Shown one piece after another: positions 7,742 to 16,132 of a DNA stretch of 59,927 bases (its first letter is position 1; each line of letters starts with the position of its first letter). The position numbers were made by a program, and so were the translations under genes. Source of the DNA: Planctomycetaceae bacterium (GTDB lineage Bacteria > Planctomycetota > Planctomycetia > Pirellulales > Pirellulaceae); contig PBOG01000070.1 in NCBI GenBank assembly GCA_002724245.1, positions 7,913 to 67,839 on the forward strand. The letters run 5' to 3'. The notes under the pieces are model-generated. The model was not told the origin of the DNA. It worked only from the letters and a program-made list of their open reading frames with translations, and did not search any database.

Positions 7742-10423
7742 ATGAAGCGATGGGGGTACGCTAGTTTTGCCACGTGGTTGCTGGCTTTGCCTGTTGGCGG
7801 CGGTGAGGCGGAACTTCATTTCGAGTCAAAGATTCGTCCGGTGTTGACGGGAACCTGTCAGAAATGCCATGGCAACGCAGAACGCGGTGGGTTGCGGCTT
7901 GATTCGCGCGAGGAGATGCTGGCTGGTGGTTCGCGTGGTTCCGCGATCGTGCCGGGCAAGCCTCAACAAAGTTTGCTTTACCAGACGCTTTCCGGAACGC
8001 ATTCGACCCTGCAGATGCCACCAACCGGTCCGCTGGCTTCACACGTGATTGAAGACTTTGCCAGGTGGATCGCTGAGGGCGCGGTCTGGCCAGAGTCACG
8101 AAGGGAGTATTTCCAGCGTCACGTGGAACCGATATTGCGTGATCACTGCTATTCGTGTCACGACGATACATCGCGGAAAGGCGGATTGCGGCTGGACTTG
8201 CACCATCTGGCGCTCAAGGGAGGCAAGTCTGGTCCTGTCATCGTACCGCGAGATCCTGATGCGAGCCTGCTGGTCCGGGCGATTCGGCGGCGTGGCGACT
8301 TGCAGATGCCTCCAGACAAAGCATTGACAGATACTGAGATCGCCACGGTGGTTAAATGGGTGGCGGAGGGCGCGGTGTACGGGCCTCCATTGGACAAACC
8401 GCAGAAATATATCGTCAGTGATGCGCAGCGTCGCTTCTGGTCGTTTCAACCGCTGCAGGTGCCCCAGGTTTCGGCAGTGTCTGGGAAACACCCGATCGAC
8501 CAGCTCATCGATGCGCGGCTGGCAGCGCACGGTCTACAAGCCGGCCGCCTGGCCAATCCGGTCCAACTGGCGCGGCGGTCGAGTTACGATCTGGTGGGGC
8601 TGCCTCCCGCTGCCGAGGAGGTGGACGCATTCGTTCGGGAATACGGGCGCGACCCTGATCTGGCCTGGCGACGGTGGCTGGACATGCTGCTGGCATCACC
8701 GGCGTATGGTGAACGGTGGGGGCGGCACTGGCTGGACTTGGTGCGTTACGCGGATACGGCAGGCGACGCAGCAGATTTTCCTATTCCGGAAGCGTACAAG
8801 TACCGCAATTATGTGATTAATGCATTCCAGCGTGATACGCCATATGACGATTTTATTCGCGCTCAGATCGCCGGTGACCTGTTGGCGGTTGAGGGAGAGA
8901 CGCAACGCTGGAACAGGGTGATCGCCACGGGATATCTGGCGATCTCGCGACGTATTGGAGTAAGCCCGCTTCACCTGCGCCATATCACCATCGAAGATAC
9001 GATTAGCAACGTGGGACGCACGTTCATGGGCTTGACTGTGGGTTGCGCGCGGTGTCACGACCATAAGTTTGATCCCATCTCTACAGCCGATTACTACGCG
9101 CTTTACGGGATATTCGAGAGTTCGATATATCCCCATCCGGGAGAGGAGCACCAGCCCTGGCGAAGAGATTTCGTGTACCGGGTTGGCAAAGAGGGTGCGG
9201 AGAGCCTGTTGGGCGAGCACAGGAAAGTGCTGCGCGAGTGGGACCAGAAAGAACGGGCGGCGCTTGAGCGGTATCGGGATTTTCAACGCGAGAAAGTCGA
9301 GGATCCGAACCGTTCACGCGAGCAGGCGTGGCAGCACGTTCTCGACGTCCGGGAACAACGCCGCCCCTACGCCGAGGCGTTTCCCAATTTGGAGCGTGCC
9401 TACGCGGTCGTTGATGGGCCGAATCCCCACGACGCAACGATTCAAAAGGGTGGAAGCCCAGCGAAGCAATCGCAGGGGCCGGTTGTGCGGCGGGGGTTCT
9501 TGCAGATTCTAGGTGGTGCGACCTTGGCGCCAGGGGTGCGCCAGAGTGGCCGCAGGCAGTTGGCGAACTGGATCGCCGATTCTGGTAACCCGTTGACGTC
9601 TCGGGTCATGGTAAATCGGATCTGGCATTACCATTTTGGCAAGGGAATCGTTGCTTCGACGAGTGATTTTGGCGTTCGCGGGGATCGCCCTACGCACCCG
9701 GGCCTCCTCGACTGGCTGGCGCAGTATTTCATCGATCAGAACTGGTCGGTGAAACAGATGCATCGGCTGATGATGACATCGCAGGCGTATCGTCGGGATA
9801 GCAGGGATATCCTCGCGAATCGGCGTATCGACCCGGCGAACAAGTACCTGTGGCGGTTTGATCGAAGGCGGCTGGATGCGGAACAGTTCCGTGATTCGGT
9901 GTTGGCGTTCAGCGGACGTCTCGACACGGAACCAGGGGGGCGACACCCGTTTGACCACCATCTGACCTATTTTTACCGCCAACACGAGCCGTTCGTGGGG
10001 AACTTCCCAACCAACAAACGTTCGGTCTACATGATGCAACAACGGATCAACAAGCATCCGTATCTGGATCTCTTTGATGGCCCCGATGGAAATATTCAAT
10101 TGGCGGAACGCAAGGCGACCACGACGACCTTACAGGCTCTGTATTTGATGAATTCAGAGTTCGTGCATGATGAGGCGGCGGGGATCGCCACTCGAATGAT
10201 GGTTGCTGTCTCTGTTACGGGTGACCGTATTGGTTGGCTCTATCGTACCATTCTGGGACGCTATCCGTTGCCAGCGGAGGTCCAACGCGGTGAAGAGTAT
10301 TTGCAAGTATCGCAAGTCGAGTTAAGCGAGGCGGGAGTGGCACCTGAGAGAGTGTTGCATCAGGCGTGGTGTGGTTATGTGCGGAGTATGCTGGCGAGTA
10401 ACGAGTTTCTTTTCATTGATTGA
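7742..10423 (+). CDS. PSCyt1-PSCyt1-PSCyt2-PSD1 protein (DUF1549/DUF1553)
   Basis: This 893-residue exported protein belongs to the planctomycete cytochrome-like family of unknown enzymatic role. After a signal peptide it has two PSCyt1 modules with haem-attachment motifs CQKCH (C39-C42-H43) and CYSCH (C136-C139-H140), each followed by GGLRLD and QMPP blocks. A PSCyt2 (DUF1549) domain follows, with GRHWLDLVRYADTAG and CARCHDHKFDP (C435-C438-H439). A charged helical linker (about 480-560) leads to PSD1 (DUF1553), with NPLTSRVMVNRIWHYHFG and a C-terminal NEFLFID. The doubled PSCyt1 is less common than a single copy. The DUF1501 gene starts 24 bases downstream, the usual partner arrangement. Confidence 0.93.
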   Translation: MKRWGYASFATWLLALPVGGGEAELHFESKIRPVLTGTCQKCHGNAERGGLRLDSREEMLAGGSRGSAIVPGKPQQSLLYQTLSGTHSTLQMPPTGPLASHVIEDFARWIAEGAVWPESRREYFQRHVEPILRDHCYSCHDDTSRKGGLRLDLHHLALKGGKSGPVIVPRDPDASLLVRAIRRRGDLQMPPDKALTDTEIATVVKWVAEGAVYGPPLDKPQKYIVSDAQRRFWSFQPLQVPQVSAVSGKHPIDQLIDARLAAHGLQAGRLANPVQLARRSSYDLVGLPPAAEEVDAFVREYGRDPDLAWRRWLDMLLASPAYGERWGRHWLDLVRYADTAGDAADFPIPEAYKYRNYVINAFQRDTPYDDFIRAQIAGDLLAVEGETQRWNRVIATGYLAISRRIGVSPLHLRHITIEDTISNVGRTFMGLTVGCARCHDHKFDPISTADYYALYGIFESSIYPHPGEEHQPWRRDFVYRVGKEGAESLLGEHRKVLREWDQKERAALERYRDFQREKVEDPNRSREQAWQHVLDVREQRRPYAEAFPNLERAYAVVDGPNPHDATIQKGGSPAKQSQGPVVRRGFLQILGGATLAPGVRQSGRRQLANWIADSGNPLTSRVMVNRIWHYHFGKGIVASTSDFGVRGDRPTHPGLLDWLAQYFIDQNWSVKQMHRLMMTSQAYRRDSRDILANRRIDPANKYLWRFDRRRLDAEQFRDSVLAFSGRLDTEPGGRHPFDHHLTYFYRQHEPFVGNFPTNKRSVYMMQQRINKHPYLDLFDGPDGNIQLAERKATTTTLQALYLMNSEFVHDEAAGIATRMMVAVSVTGDRIGWLYRTILGRYPLPAEVQRGEEYLQVSQVELSEAGVAPERVLHQAWCGYVRSMLASNEFLFID

Positions 10424-10446
10424 CCACGACGTCGGGAGTTTGCGAA

Positions 10447-11832
10447 ATGTCACACCATCTCACTCAGCGTCGGCGCATGATCCGATCGCTGGCGGCCGGT
10501 GGGTTGTTGTTGCCGGGCGTTCTGTCGGAGCTAAGTGCAGGGGATGCGCCGGCGGCAGTCCACCCAGACCCGCTAGCAGCCAAACGCCCTCATTTCCCAG
10601 CTCGGGCACGACGCGTCATTTTCCTGTTCTTGACAGGCGGCCTTTCACATATCGATACATTCGATGACAAACCGCTGTTACGTAAATACCACGATCAGCC
10701 CCGCGATAAGGGCAACCGCTATTGTAAGGCGTCCATGTGGCGGCACCGGCCCTCAGGTCAGAGCGGAATTCGGATCAGCGACCTGTTTCCGGAAATGGCG
10801 AGGCTGGCGGACGACCTGTGCGTGATTCGTTCGATGAAAAATATTAACGGAGACCACTTTGGAGCGACCATTGGCATCCACACCGGTTCGGCGACGTTCA
10901 ATCGACCCAGTATGGGGTCCTGGGTGAGTTACGGGCTGGGCACGGAGAATCAAAACCTGCCGTCGTTCATGGTGGTCTCGGCAGGGATTCCGTACGGCGG
11001 CGGGCAGAATTGGGGAGCTGATTTTCTGCCAGGGTTACACCAGGGCACTCAAATTGTGCCCGGCAGCAATCCGATTGCGAACATTAAACGGCGGCATGCT
11101 TCACGCGGCCAGCAGGAGACAGAACTGAATCTGCTCGAGTACTTTAACCGGCAATACCGCCAGGGCAGAGAGGCAGATGCCAACCTGGCGGCGCGGATGA
11201 AGTCATTCGAGACGGCGGCCGCCATGCAGCTGGCGGCACCTGAGGCCTTTTGCTTGGATAACGAGACTCAAAGCACCAGGGAACTGTATGGATTACAGGA
11301 TGGAGATACGTCGTCGTTTGCCTGGCAATGTCTGGTGGCTCGCCGGCTAGCGGAACGTGGCGTCCGGTTTATTGAACTCATTGACGGAGATACGAGCATT
11401 GACAAGAACTGGGATGCGCACGCCAATCTAAGTAAATACCCGGCATTGGCCAGGAATGTCGACCGCCCAATTGCGGGTCTCCTGTCTGACTTGAAATGTC
11501 GTGGTATGCTCGATGAGACGCTGGTGGTGTTGACCAGCGAATTTGGGCGGGGACCTTTTGTACCCGCACCGGGGACGGACGGCCGTGGTCACCATGCCCG
11601 ATGTTATAGTTCGTGGATTGCGGGGGGCGGAATCAAGGGAGGGATGACGTATGGTGCGAGTGATGAATTCGGCGATGATGTGGCGGAGAACGTGGTCACA
11701 GCGCATGATTTCCAGGCGACTCTGCTTCACCAGCTGGGAATTGACCACGAGCGACTTACCTACCGCCATGCGGGGCGGGATTTCCGTTTGACGGACGTTC
11801 ACGGCAAAGTTGTTCGCGAGATTCTGGCATAA
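10447..11832 (+). CDS. DUF1501 family Tat-exported protein
   Basis: DUF1501 proteins are sulfatase/alkaline-phosphatase-superfamily relatives exported through Tat. Their activity is not established, and in this phylum they almost always follow a PSCyt/PSD1 gene. This 461-residue copy has a twin-arginine-type start (QRRRMIRSLAAGG), then FLTGGLSHIDTFDDKP, GSWVSYGLG, LTSEFGRGP, and a C-terminal HDFQATLLHQLGIDHERLTY block. The ATG at 10447 is preceded by GGGAG (10434-10438, 8 bases). A TTG at 10420 would overlap the upstream gene but has no such site. It probably works with the product of 7742-10423 in the periplasm. Confidence 0.9.
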   Translation: MSHHLTQRRRMIRSLAAGGLLLPGVLSELSAGDAPAAVHPDPLAAKRPHFPARARRVIFLFLTGGLSHIDTFDDKPLLRKYHDQPRDKGNRYCKASMWRHRPSGQSGIRISDLFPEMARLADDLCVIRSMKNINGDHFGATIGIHTGSATFNRPSMGSWVSYGLGTENQNLPSFMVVSAGIPYGGGQNWGADFLPGLHQGTQIVPGSNPIANIKRRHASRGQQETELNLLEYFNRQYRQGREADANLAARMKSFETAAAMQLAAPEAFCLDNETQSTRELYGLQDGDTSSFAWQCLVARRLAERGVRFIELIDGDTSIDKNWDAHANLSKYPALARNVDRPIAGLLSDLKCRGMLDETLVVLTSEFGRGPFVPAPGTDGRGHHARCYSSWIAGGGIKGGMTYGASDEFGDDVAENVVTAHDFQATLLHQLGIDHERLTYRHAGRDFRLTDVHGKVVREILA

Positions 11833-11855
11833 ATCAAGTGACGAAGGGGTGGTGC

Positions 11856-12245
11856 GTGAAGGCGAATCGCTTGGGAATGACGATCATCCTGGTAGCCTGT
11901 GGAGGCATTGCGGCCCTCGCGTTGTCTTCGGGCCAGCCGCTGGACCGCTTTGGTGGCCTGTTTGTGTTGTTGGCAGGGGTCGCCGGGTTAGGTTGGTTGG
12001 GTCTGCGGGGAGCGGCACGCAGGGAGTTGCGGACGCGGGCGTGGCTGAGCCGGCCGATTTCACGTGCGGCGCCGAAGTGGCGTCTGGGACTGTCGGCGCT
12101 GCTACTTTTGTTAGGGTTGGTGGTTGTTTTTAGCGGCCCCCGTCGGATCAGTGGGTACATTTTCTGTGGCGCCGGCGTGGCTGGGTTGTTGGGGTTTAAC
12201 GTGTTTCGTGGTGGGCCGCTGGACAAGCGGCGGCCGCTGCGCTGA
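11856..12245 (+). CDS. Small multi-spanning membrane protein, unknown
   Basis: I do not recognise the family. From a GTG at 11856 with GAAGGGG 6-7 bases upstream the product has 129 residues. Hydrophobic stretches (MTIILVACGGIAALAL, GLFVLLAGVAGLGWLGL, LGLSALLLLLGLVVVF, GYIFCGAGVAGLLGF) suggest four membrane segments with a basic loop (AARRELRTRAWLSRP) between the second and third. It follows the DUF1501 gene by 23 bases and precedes a secreted metallopeptidase, so it may share their transcript. The function is unknown. Confidence 0.6.
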   Translation: MKANRLGMTIILVACGGIAALALSSGQPLDRFGGLFVLLAGVAGLGWLGLRGAARRELRTRAWLSRPISRAAPKWRLGLSALLLLLGLVVVFSGPRRISGYIFCGAGVAGLLGFNVFRGGPLDKRRPLR

Positions 12246-12359
12246 TCACAGGGGAAGCGTCGTGAGTCGTAACCGCCGGGATACCCGCGGGGAATCTCAG
12301 GTGAATCTGGCCAGAGCCGTTGTGCGGTGGCTTCGCAGACACCGGTAAGGGAGTGTGAA

Positions 12360-13664
12360 ATGAGTAGAGCGGCTAGACGCGGTGCAGTCAGTGTGAATTG
12401 GGGATTGGGCTGCTGCGCGTGGATCAGCATATTCTTGTTAGGGGCTGGCGTGTTTGGGGGCGCAACTCAACAGGAACGGCGGGCCGCAGGTGAACGGGGG
12501 AAGACCACTGTAGAGGCGGCAATTAGTTCGGCTGATCTGGATGCCTTGGGTGGGCAAGAATGCGAAATCGTGCTTGCTACGGGAAAACGCATTTCGGAAA
12601 CGACGTTGCTGCGCATCGTCCGGGGGAAAGACAAACAAACGGTACGCACCGTTGTTTACCGGAAAGGTGACAGTAAGACGACGCGCAAGTATCGCCCCAA
12701 CGCCCTGAAACGCCTGGTCGTCGCCGGTAAGGCCTACGATGTGACCGCGGACCTTGCACTGCGCGCATTTGTACTGGTGGATGCTGCAGAAAAAAGACGG
12801 CTGGTGGAGACGCGATTGAAAGCCAGTGGCAAGAAACTGTGGAAACCACTCTCTTCGGAGGAAACAGTTGAGATCGTTAAAGAGCAGAAGGCATTTCTGC
12901 AGACGGTTGCCAAAGCGTTCCCCAGTTTACGTATGCGGCTCTACGAAACCCGTTTCTTTTTGTTCTTTAGCGATATGCCAGCTGACCAGGTAGGACTGTA
13001 CCGTACCGAGCTTGACAGTATGAATGTTGAGCTGGGCAAAGCGTTTGGAGTTCCGGCGGGAGAGAATATTTGGCGCGGGAAAGCCGTGTTTGTGGTCTTT
13101 GTAGAGCAGGCGGCGTTCCTGCGGTTCGAGCAACAGTTCATGCAACGGGATCCGGCAGAATTTCGCAGTACGCAAGGCGTTTGCCATCAATCCTCGACGG
13201 GCAATGTTGTGGTCGCCTGCTATCGTGGCCAGGATCCGACTTATCTAGCCCAGGTGTTGGTCCATGAGACGACCCATGGGTATCTGCACCGTTTTATGTC
13301 CTCCGCACGCGTGCCCTCTTGGTTAAACGAAGGGATTGCGGAATGGGTGTCGGCAATGGTCGTGACGCGCAGCCGGGTACCTCAAATCCGTCAGCGCAAA
13401 GCCATTGATCGGTTGAAACAGACCAGCCTGATTGGGCCAGGGTTTTTCGGCTCCCGTATTGAAGGCTGGCATTATGGTGTGGCGTCTCGAATTACGGATT
13501 CCCTGATTAAGGCAAATCCAGATGCGTTTCGCTGGTGGGTGGTTTCGATCAAAGAAGGGGTCGACTGGACAGAGGGACTCAGACTAGCATACGGCTATAG
13601 CCCGGCTGGTTTGATACAGGCGTACGGGCGGAGTGTTGGCGTACCGCAAATCCGAATGCAGTAG
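12360..13664 (+). CDS. Exported gluzincin-type metallopeptidase (MA clan-like)
   Basis: The 434-residue product begins with a membrane or signal segment (about residues 15-35) and ends in a peptidase domain. The zinc motif HETTH lies at residues 302-306, and the third ligand is E328 in NEGIAEWVS, 22 residues later, as in gluzincins (DUF1570 / peptidase MA type). The N-terminal half has a short domain with LGGQECEIVLATGKR that may bind cargo or anchor the enzyme. The ATG at 12360 has GGGAG 8 bases upstream; the frame extends to a GTG at 12327 without support. It probably cleaves peptides in the periplasm or outside the cell. The substrate is unknown. Confidence 0.75.
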   Translation: MSRAARRGAVSVNWGLGCCAWISIFLLGAGVFGGATQQERRAAGERGKTTVEAAISSADLDALGGQECEIVLATGKRISETTLLRIVRGKDKQTVRTVVYRKGDSKTTRKYRPNALKRLVVAGKAYDVTADLALRAFVLVDAAEKRRLVETRLKASGKKLWKPLSSEETVEIVKEQKAFLQTVAKAFPSLRMRLYETRFFLFFSDMPADQVGLYRTELDSMNVELGKAFGVPAGENIWRGKAVFVVFVEQAAFLRFEQQFMQRDPAEFRSTQGVCHQSSTGNVVVACYRGQDPTYLAQVLVHETTHGYLHRFMSSARVPSWLNEGIAEWVSAMVVTRSRVPQIRQRKAIDRLKQTSLIGPGFFGSRIEGWHYGVASRITDSLIKANPDAFRWWVVSIKEGVDWTEGLRLAYGYSPAGLIQAYGRSVGVPQIRMQ

Positions 13665-13753
13665 TCAGGAGACACGAAGCTCTGGAGAGAGTCCAAGTCG
13701 AACCCGTTTGACAGCTTGTCCTGCCCCCCTGTCTGCTGAGACGCGCTGACCAG

Positions 13754-14911
13754 TCAAGGTGGGGGTTCATCCTCGTCTGACCGGTCGGGACGACGTCGCC
13801 CGCCTGGTGGCTGCGCGCGATCGCCGGAGCCGTCTCTCGGACCTTGCCGCAAACGCGCCTGGCCACGGCGCCGCAGGCTACGCGCGAATTCCAGGAGCTC
13901 CTGGCGATCAAGTTGTCCATCTCCATCTTGATCAAATTGCAGCGCCTGTTGGATAAATTGCTCTGGGGCCGGTGGGCCAGGACGCCCGCCGCTGCGGCGG
14001 GGCGAAGGAGGAGCGCTGGGTGGGCGCGTGCCGGCGTTCGGGCCGCGGCTTGGGCGCGCTGCGCGAAACGCCGCAAGTTCTTCCCTGGTAACCTTGTCAT
14101 CGCGATTGGCGTCGGCGGGAAAGACAAACTGGTGGACGAACGGTGGGACCTCTTCGATGTCGAGTGCACCGTCTCGGTTGGCATCAAACCGACGAAACAC
14201 GCCGTCGACGTTGGGAGGCGGTTGGCGGCCTCTGGGCCCCCGACGCCTTGGTGCAGAGTCTGCTGTTGGTGCATTTGCGGGCCGGGCCAGCGTGGCACGC
14301 CTCGCGGCGATGCGTTGTTCGGCTGGCGGCTGGGCTGAGCGAGCCCAGCGACCCCAGGTGCGGAGATATTCGGGTGTCAATAGTCGGCCATCGCGATTGG
14401 TATCGAGGGCCGCGAAGACGGCCTCTGTCAGCCGGCGGTCCATTCCCCGGCGGGAAAACAGGCTGATGAATTCGCTGCGCTCGATCTGTCGATTGCCGTT
14501 TGAGTCGGCGGCATCGATGATCTCTTTGGCCTCGTCGGTGATAATACGGTTGAGAGTGTATTCTGCGCGGCTGACGAGTCCGTCTTGGTTGGCGTCTGCG
14601 GCCCGGAAGATTCCAGCCCGCGCCTGTGAGGTGAGGTAACGGCCCCGGTCGACATATTCCGAACGCGCGTGGTTGCCATCACCGTTGACGTCGGTACGGT
14701 CGAATTGCACTCGGTAGCCGCGAAGGTCGGCATTGGTGGTGGCGTGCTCAAGACGGGCTCCGAGCCGCGTCAGGATTTCCGTGACGGCGATCCCTGATAT
14801 TTGCTGTGGCGCTCGGGCAGGGGGCGGGGCGGGCGGCGGCGTTTCCTGGGCGAGACAGGTGACGCAGGCGATACAGTTGGCGAGCATTGATACGTGCATT
14901 GTGCGGTTCAT
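13754..14911 (-). CDS. Secreted EF-hand repeat protein
   Basis: This 385-residue protein has a signal peptide followed by about seven EF-hand-type calcium loops, recognised by the DxNxDG pattern: DVNGDGNHARSEY, DANQDGLVSRAEY, DSNGNRQIERSEF, DTNRDGRLLTPEY, DANRDGALDIEEV, DANRDDKVTREEL and DQDGDGQLDRQEL. Linkers are rich in Pro, Arg and Ala, including a long one between the fourth and fifth loops, and the tail ends in acidic/Pro residues. Several loops lack one canonical ligand, so not all need bind calcium. The ATG at 14911 has AAGGAA about 9-10 bases upstream; a TTG at 14929 is less likely. Such proteins are common in Planctomycetota and may act as calcium-dependent surface or matrix proteins. 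Confidence 0.88.
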   Translation of the reverse strand: MNRTMHVSMLANCIACVTCLAQETPPPAPPPARAPQQISGIAVTEILTRLGARLEHATTNADLRGYRVQFDRTDVNGDGNHARSEYVDRGRYLTSQARAGIFRAADANQDGLVSRAEYTLNRIITDEAKEIIDAADSNGNRQIERSEFISLFSRRGMDRRLTEAVFAALDTNRDGRLLTPEYLRTWGRWARSAQPPAEQRIAARRATLARPANAPTADSAPRRRGPRGRQPPPNVDGVFRRFDANRDGALDIEEVPPFVHQFVFPADANRDDKVTREELAAFRAARPSRGPNAGTRPPSAPPSPRRSGGRPGPPAPEQFIQQALQFDQDGDGQLDRQELLEFARSLRRRGQARLRQGPRDGSGDRAQPPGGRRRPDRSDEDEPPP

Positions 14912-15010
14912 AATGCTGTTCCTTGACAAAACCCGCAGGTTGAGTCAGGTGTGTGATCAGGCAGTAGGGTGCGATTGCCGAATGTGCAGGTCGGGTTTTG
15001 GAAAGGCCGG

Positions 15011-16075
15011 TCACGGCAGCGTGATATCCCAGATCTTGGCGCGTCGTGCCTGGCCTGCTGGGCCTTCCACATAGAGTGTCACAATGAATTCCCCTGGTTC
15101 CTGGTAGCGGTGGATGGGATGTCGTTCCTGCGAACTGTGGCCATCGCCGAAATCCCAGCGCCAAGAGGTGATCTTGCCATAGGAGCGGTCGTGAAAGGCA
15201 ACCGTGCGGTCTGGTCCGTTGAGGACCTGAAATGCCCAGTCGGCTTCAATCGGTTTGCGGAGTTTCTTCTCGATCGGCATCAAACGGAAAGCGACCAGGT
15301 CAGATGCGTCTCCGTACATCGTTGTCTTGTGGGACAAGTTCCAGAATCCGGCGTAGGTGTCCGCCTCTCGGTCGTCGTAGTCAAGGACGGCCCATGACAT
15401 CCCAAACAGCTTATTTTCGGTCAGTTGACTGGGGATTGCTTTGGTCTTGTCGGCGGGGGCGTGATCGAATGGAGTGATAAAAAATTCGAGAGTCAATTTT
15501 CCGCTGTCACCGGGTTTAAAGTCATACTTGCACGCGGAGTTTGCGTAGGGCAGGTCTTTGATCCAAGGCTGGCAACCCCAGACCATCGTCCAGTCTTTTC
15601 CCATGGCGGGAGTGAAAATGTGGTAGTTCTGGGCATGGATGCCATGAAATCGGAAATGGGTGTCGAGACGTTTGCGGAGTTTTTCGTTCGGATGCATTTG
15701 ACGGATCAGCGGCCCGCCGGAGAGGTCACCATCAATGACCACTTCAAAAATATCATTGTGTAGATCATTGCGTGCGAAGTCCCAGTAATTGTCGTGGGCC
15801 TCGTAGAGGAAATACAGTTGGTTGAGACCCTTGACCCAACCTACCTTGACCTTGACGTCGAGGTTGGCGGGGTCGTGGTTGGCGCCCTGCCCTTTCACAG
15901 TGTCACGTAGCTCTTTGCTACCGATCGTGTACGAATCCGGGACCATTGACCAGTCGGCACTATCTCCGTCAATGCGCGGAATCTGGTTGGGGGGGAACTG
16001 GAAAACCTGGTACTCGACACCGGGTCTTTCCAGGCCAAACGCGAGCGCGGCTAGAATCAGGCAGGTAGGCGTCAT
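15011..16075 (-). CDS. Secreted CBM9-like/PKD-domain protein
   Basis: The 354-residue product starts with a signal peptide (MTPTCLILAALAFG). Residues about 25-270 resemble a CBM9/DOMON-type beta-sandwich: IDGDSADWSMVPDSY, LYFLYEAHDNYWDF, NDIFEVVIDGDLSGG and FFITPFDHA are typical of this carbohydrate-binding-like fold. The C-terminal 80 residues are a PKD domain (DRSYGKITSWRWDFGDG, HRYQEPGEFIVTLYVEG). No catalytic residues were recognised. AGGAG lies 9 bases before the ATG. The gene sits 57 bases downstream of a BNR-repeat gene on the same strand, consistent with a glycan-binding partner. Confidence 0.82.
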   Translation of the reverse strand: MTPTCLILAALAFGLERPGVEYQVFQFPPNQIPRIDGDSADWSMVPDSYTIGSKELRDTVKGQGANHDPANLDVKVKVGWVKGLNQLYFLYEAHDNYWDFARNDLHNDIFEVVIDGDLSGGPLIRQMHPNEKLRKRLDTHFRFHGIHAQNYHIFTPAMGKDWTMVWGCQPWIKDLPYANSACKYDFKPGDSGKLTLEFFITPFDHAPADKTKAIPSQLTENKLFGMSWAVLDYDDREADTYAGFWNLSHKTTMYGDASDLVAFRLMPIEKKLRKPIEADWAFQVLNGPDRTVAFHDRSYGKITSWRWDFGDGHSSQERHPIHRYQEPGEFIVTLYVEGPAGQARRAKIWDITLP

Positions 16076-16132
16076 GTTGAGTGCTCCTGTTGAATGTAAA
16101 TCACCGGAACTCCCCGTCCCGTTGGCCTCTGG

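Noticed and set aside
10420-10446. TTG start overlapping the PSCyt stop for the DUF1501 gene
   Set aside because: The ATG at 10447 has a GGGAG site at the right distance and begins directly with the Tat-type signal, while the TTG has neither.
14028-14639. 203-codon plus-strand ORF
   Set aside because: It is antisense to the EF-hand gene, and its Arg/Ser-rich translation resembles no family.
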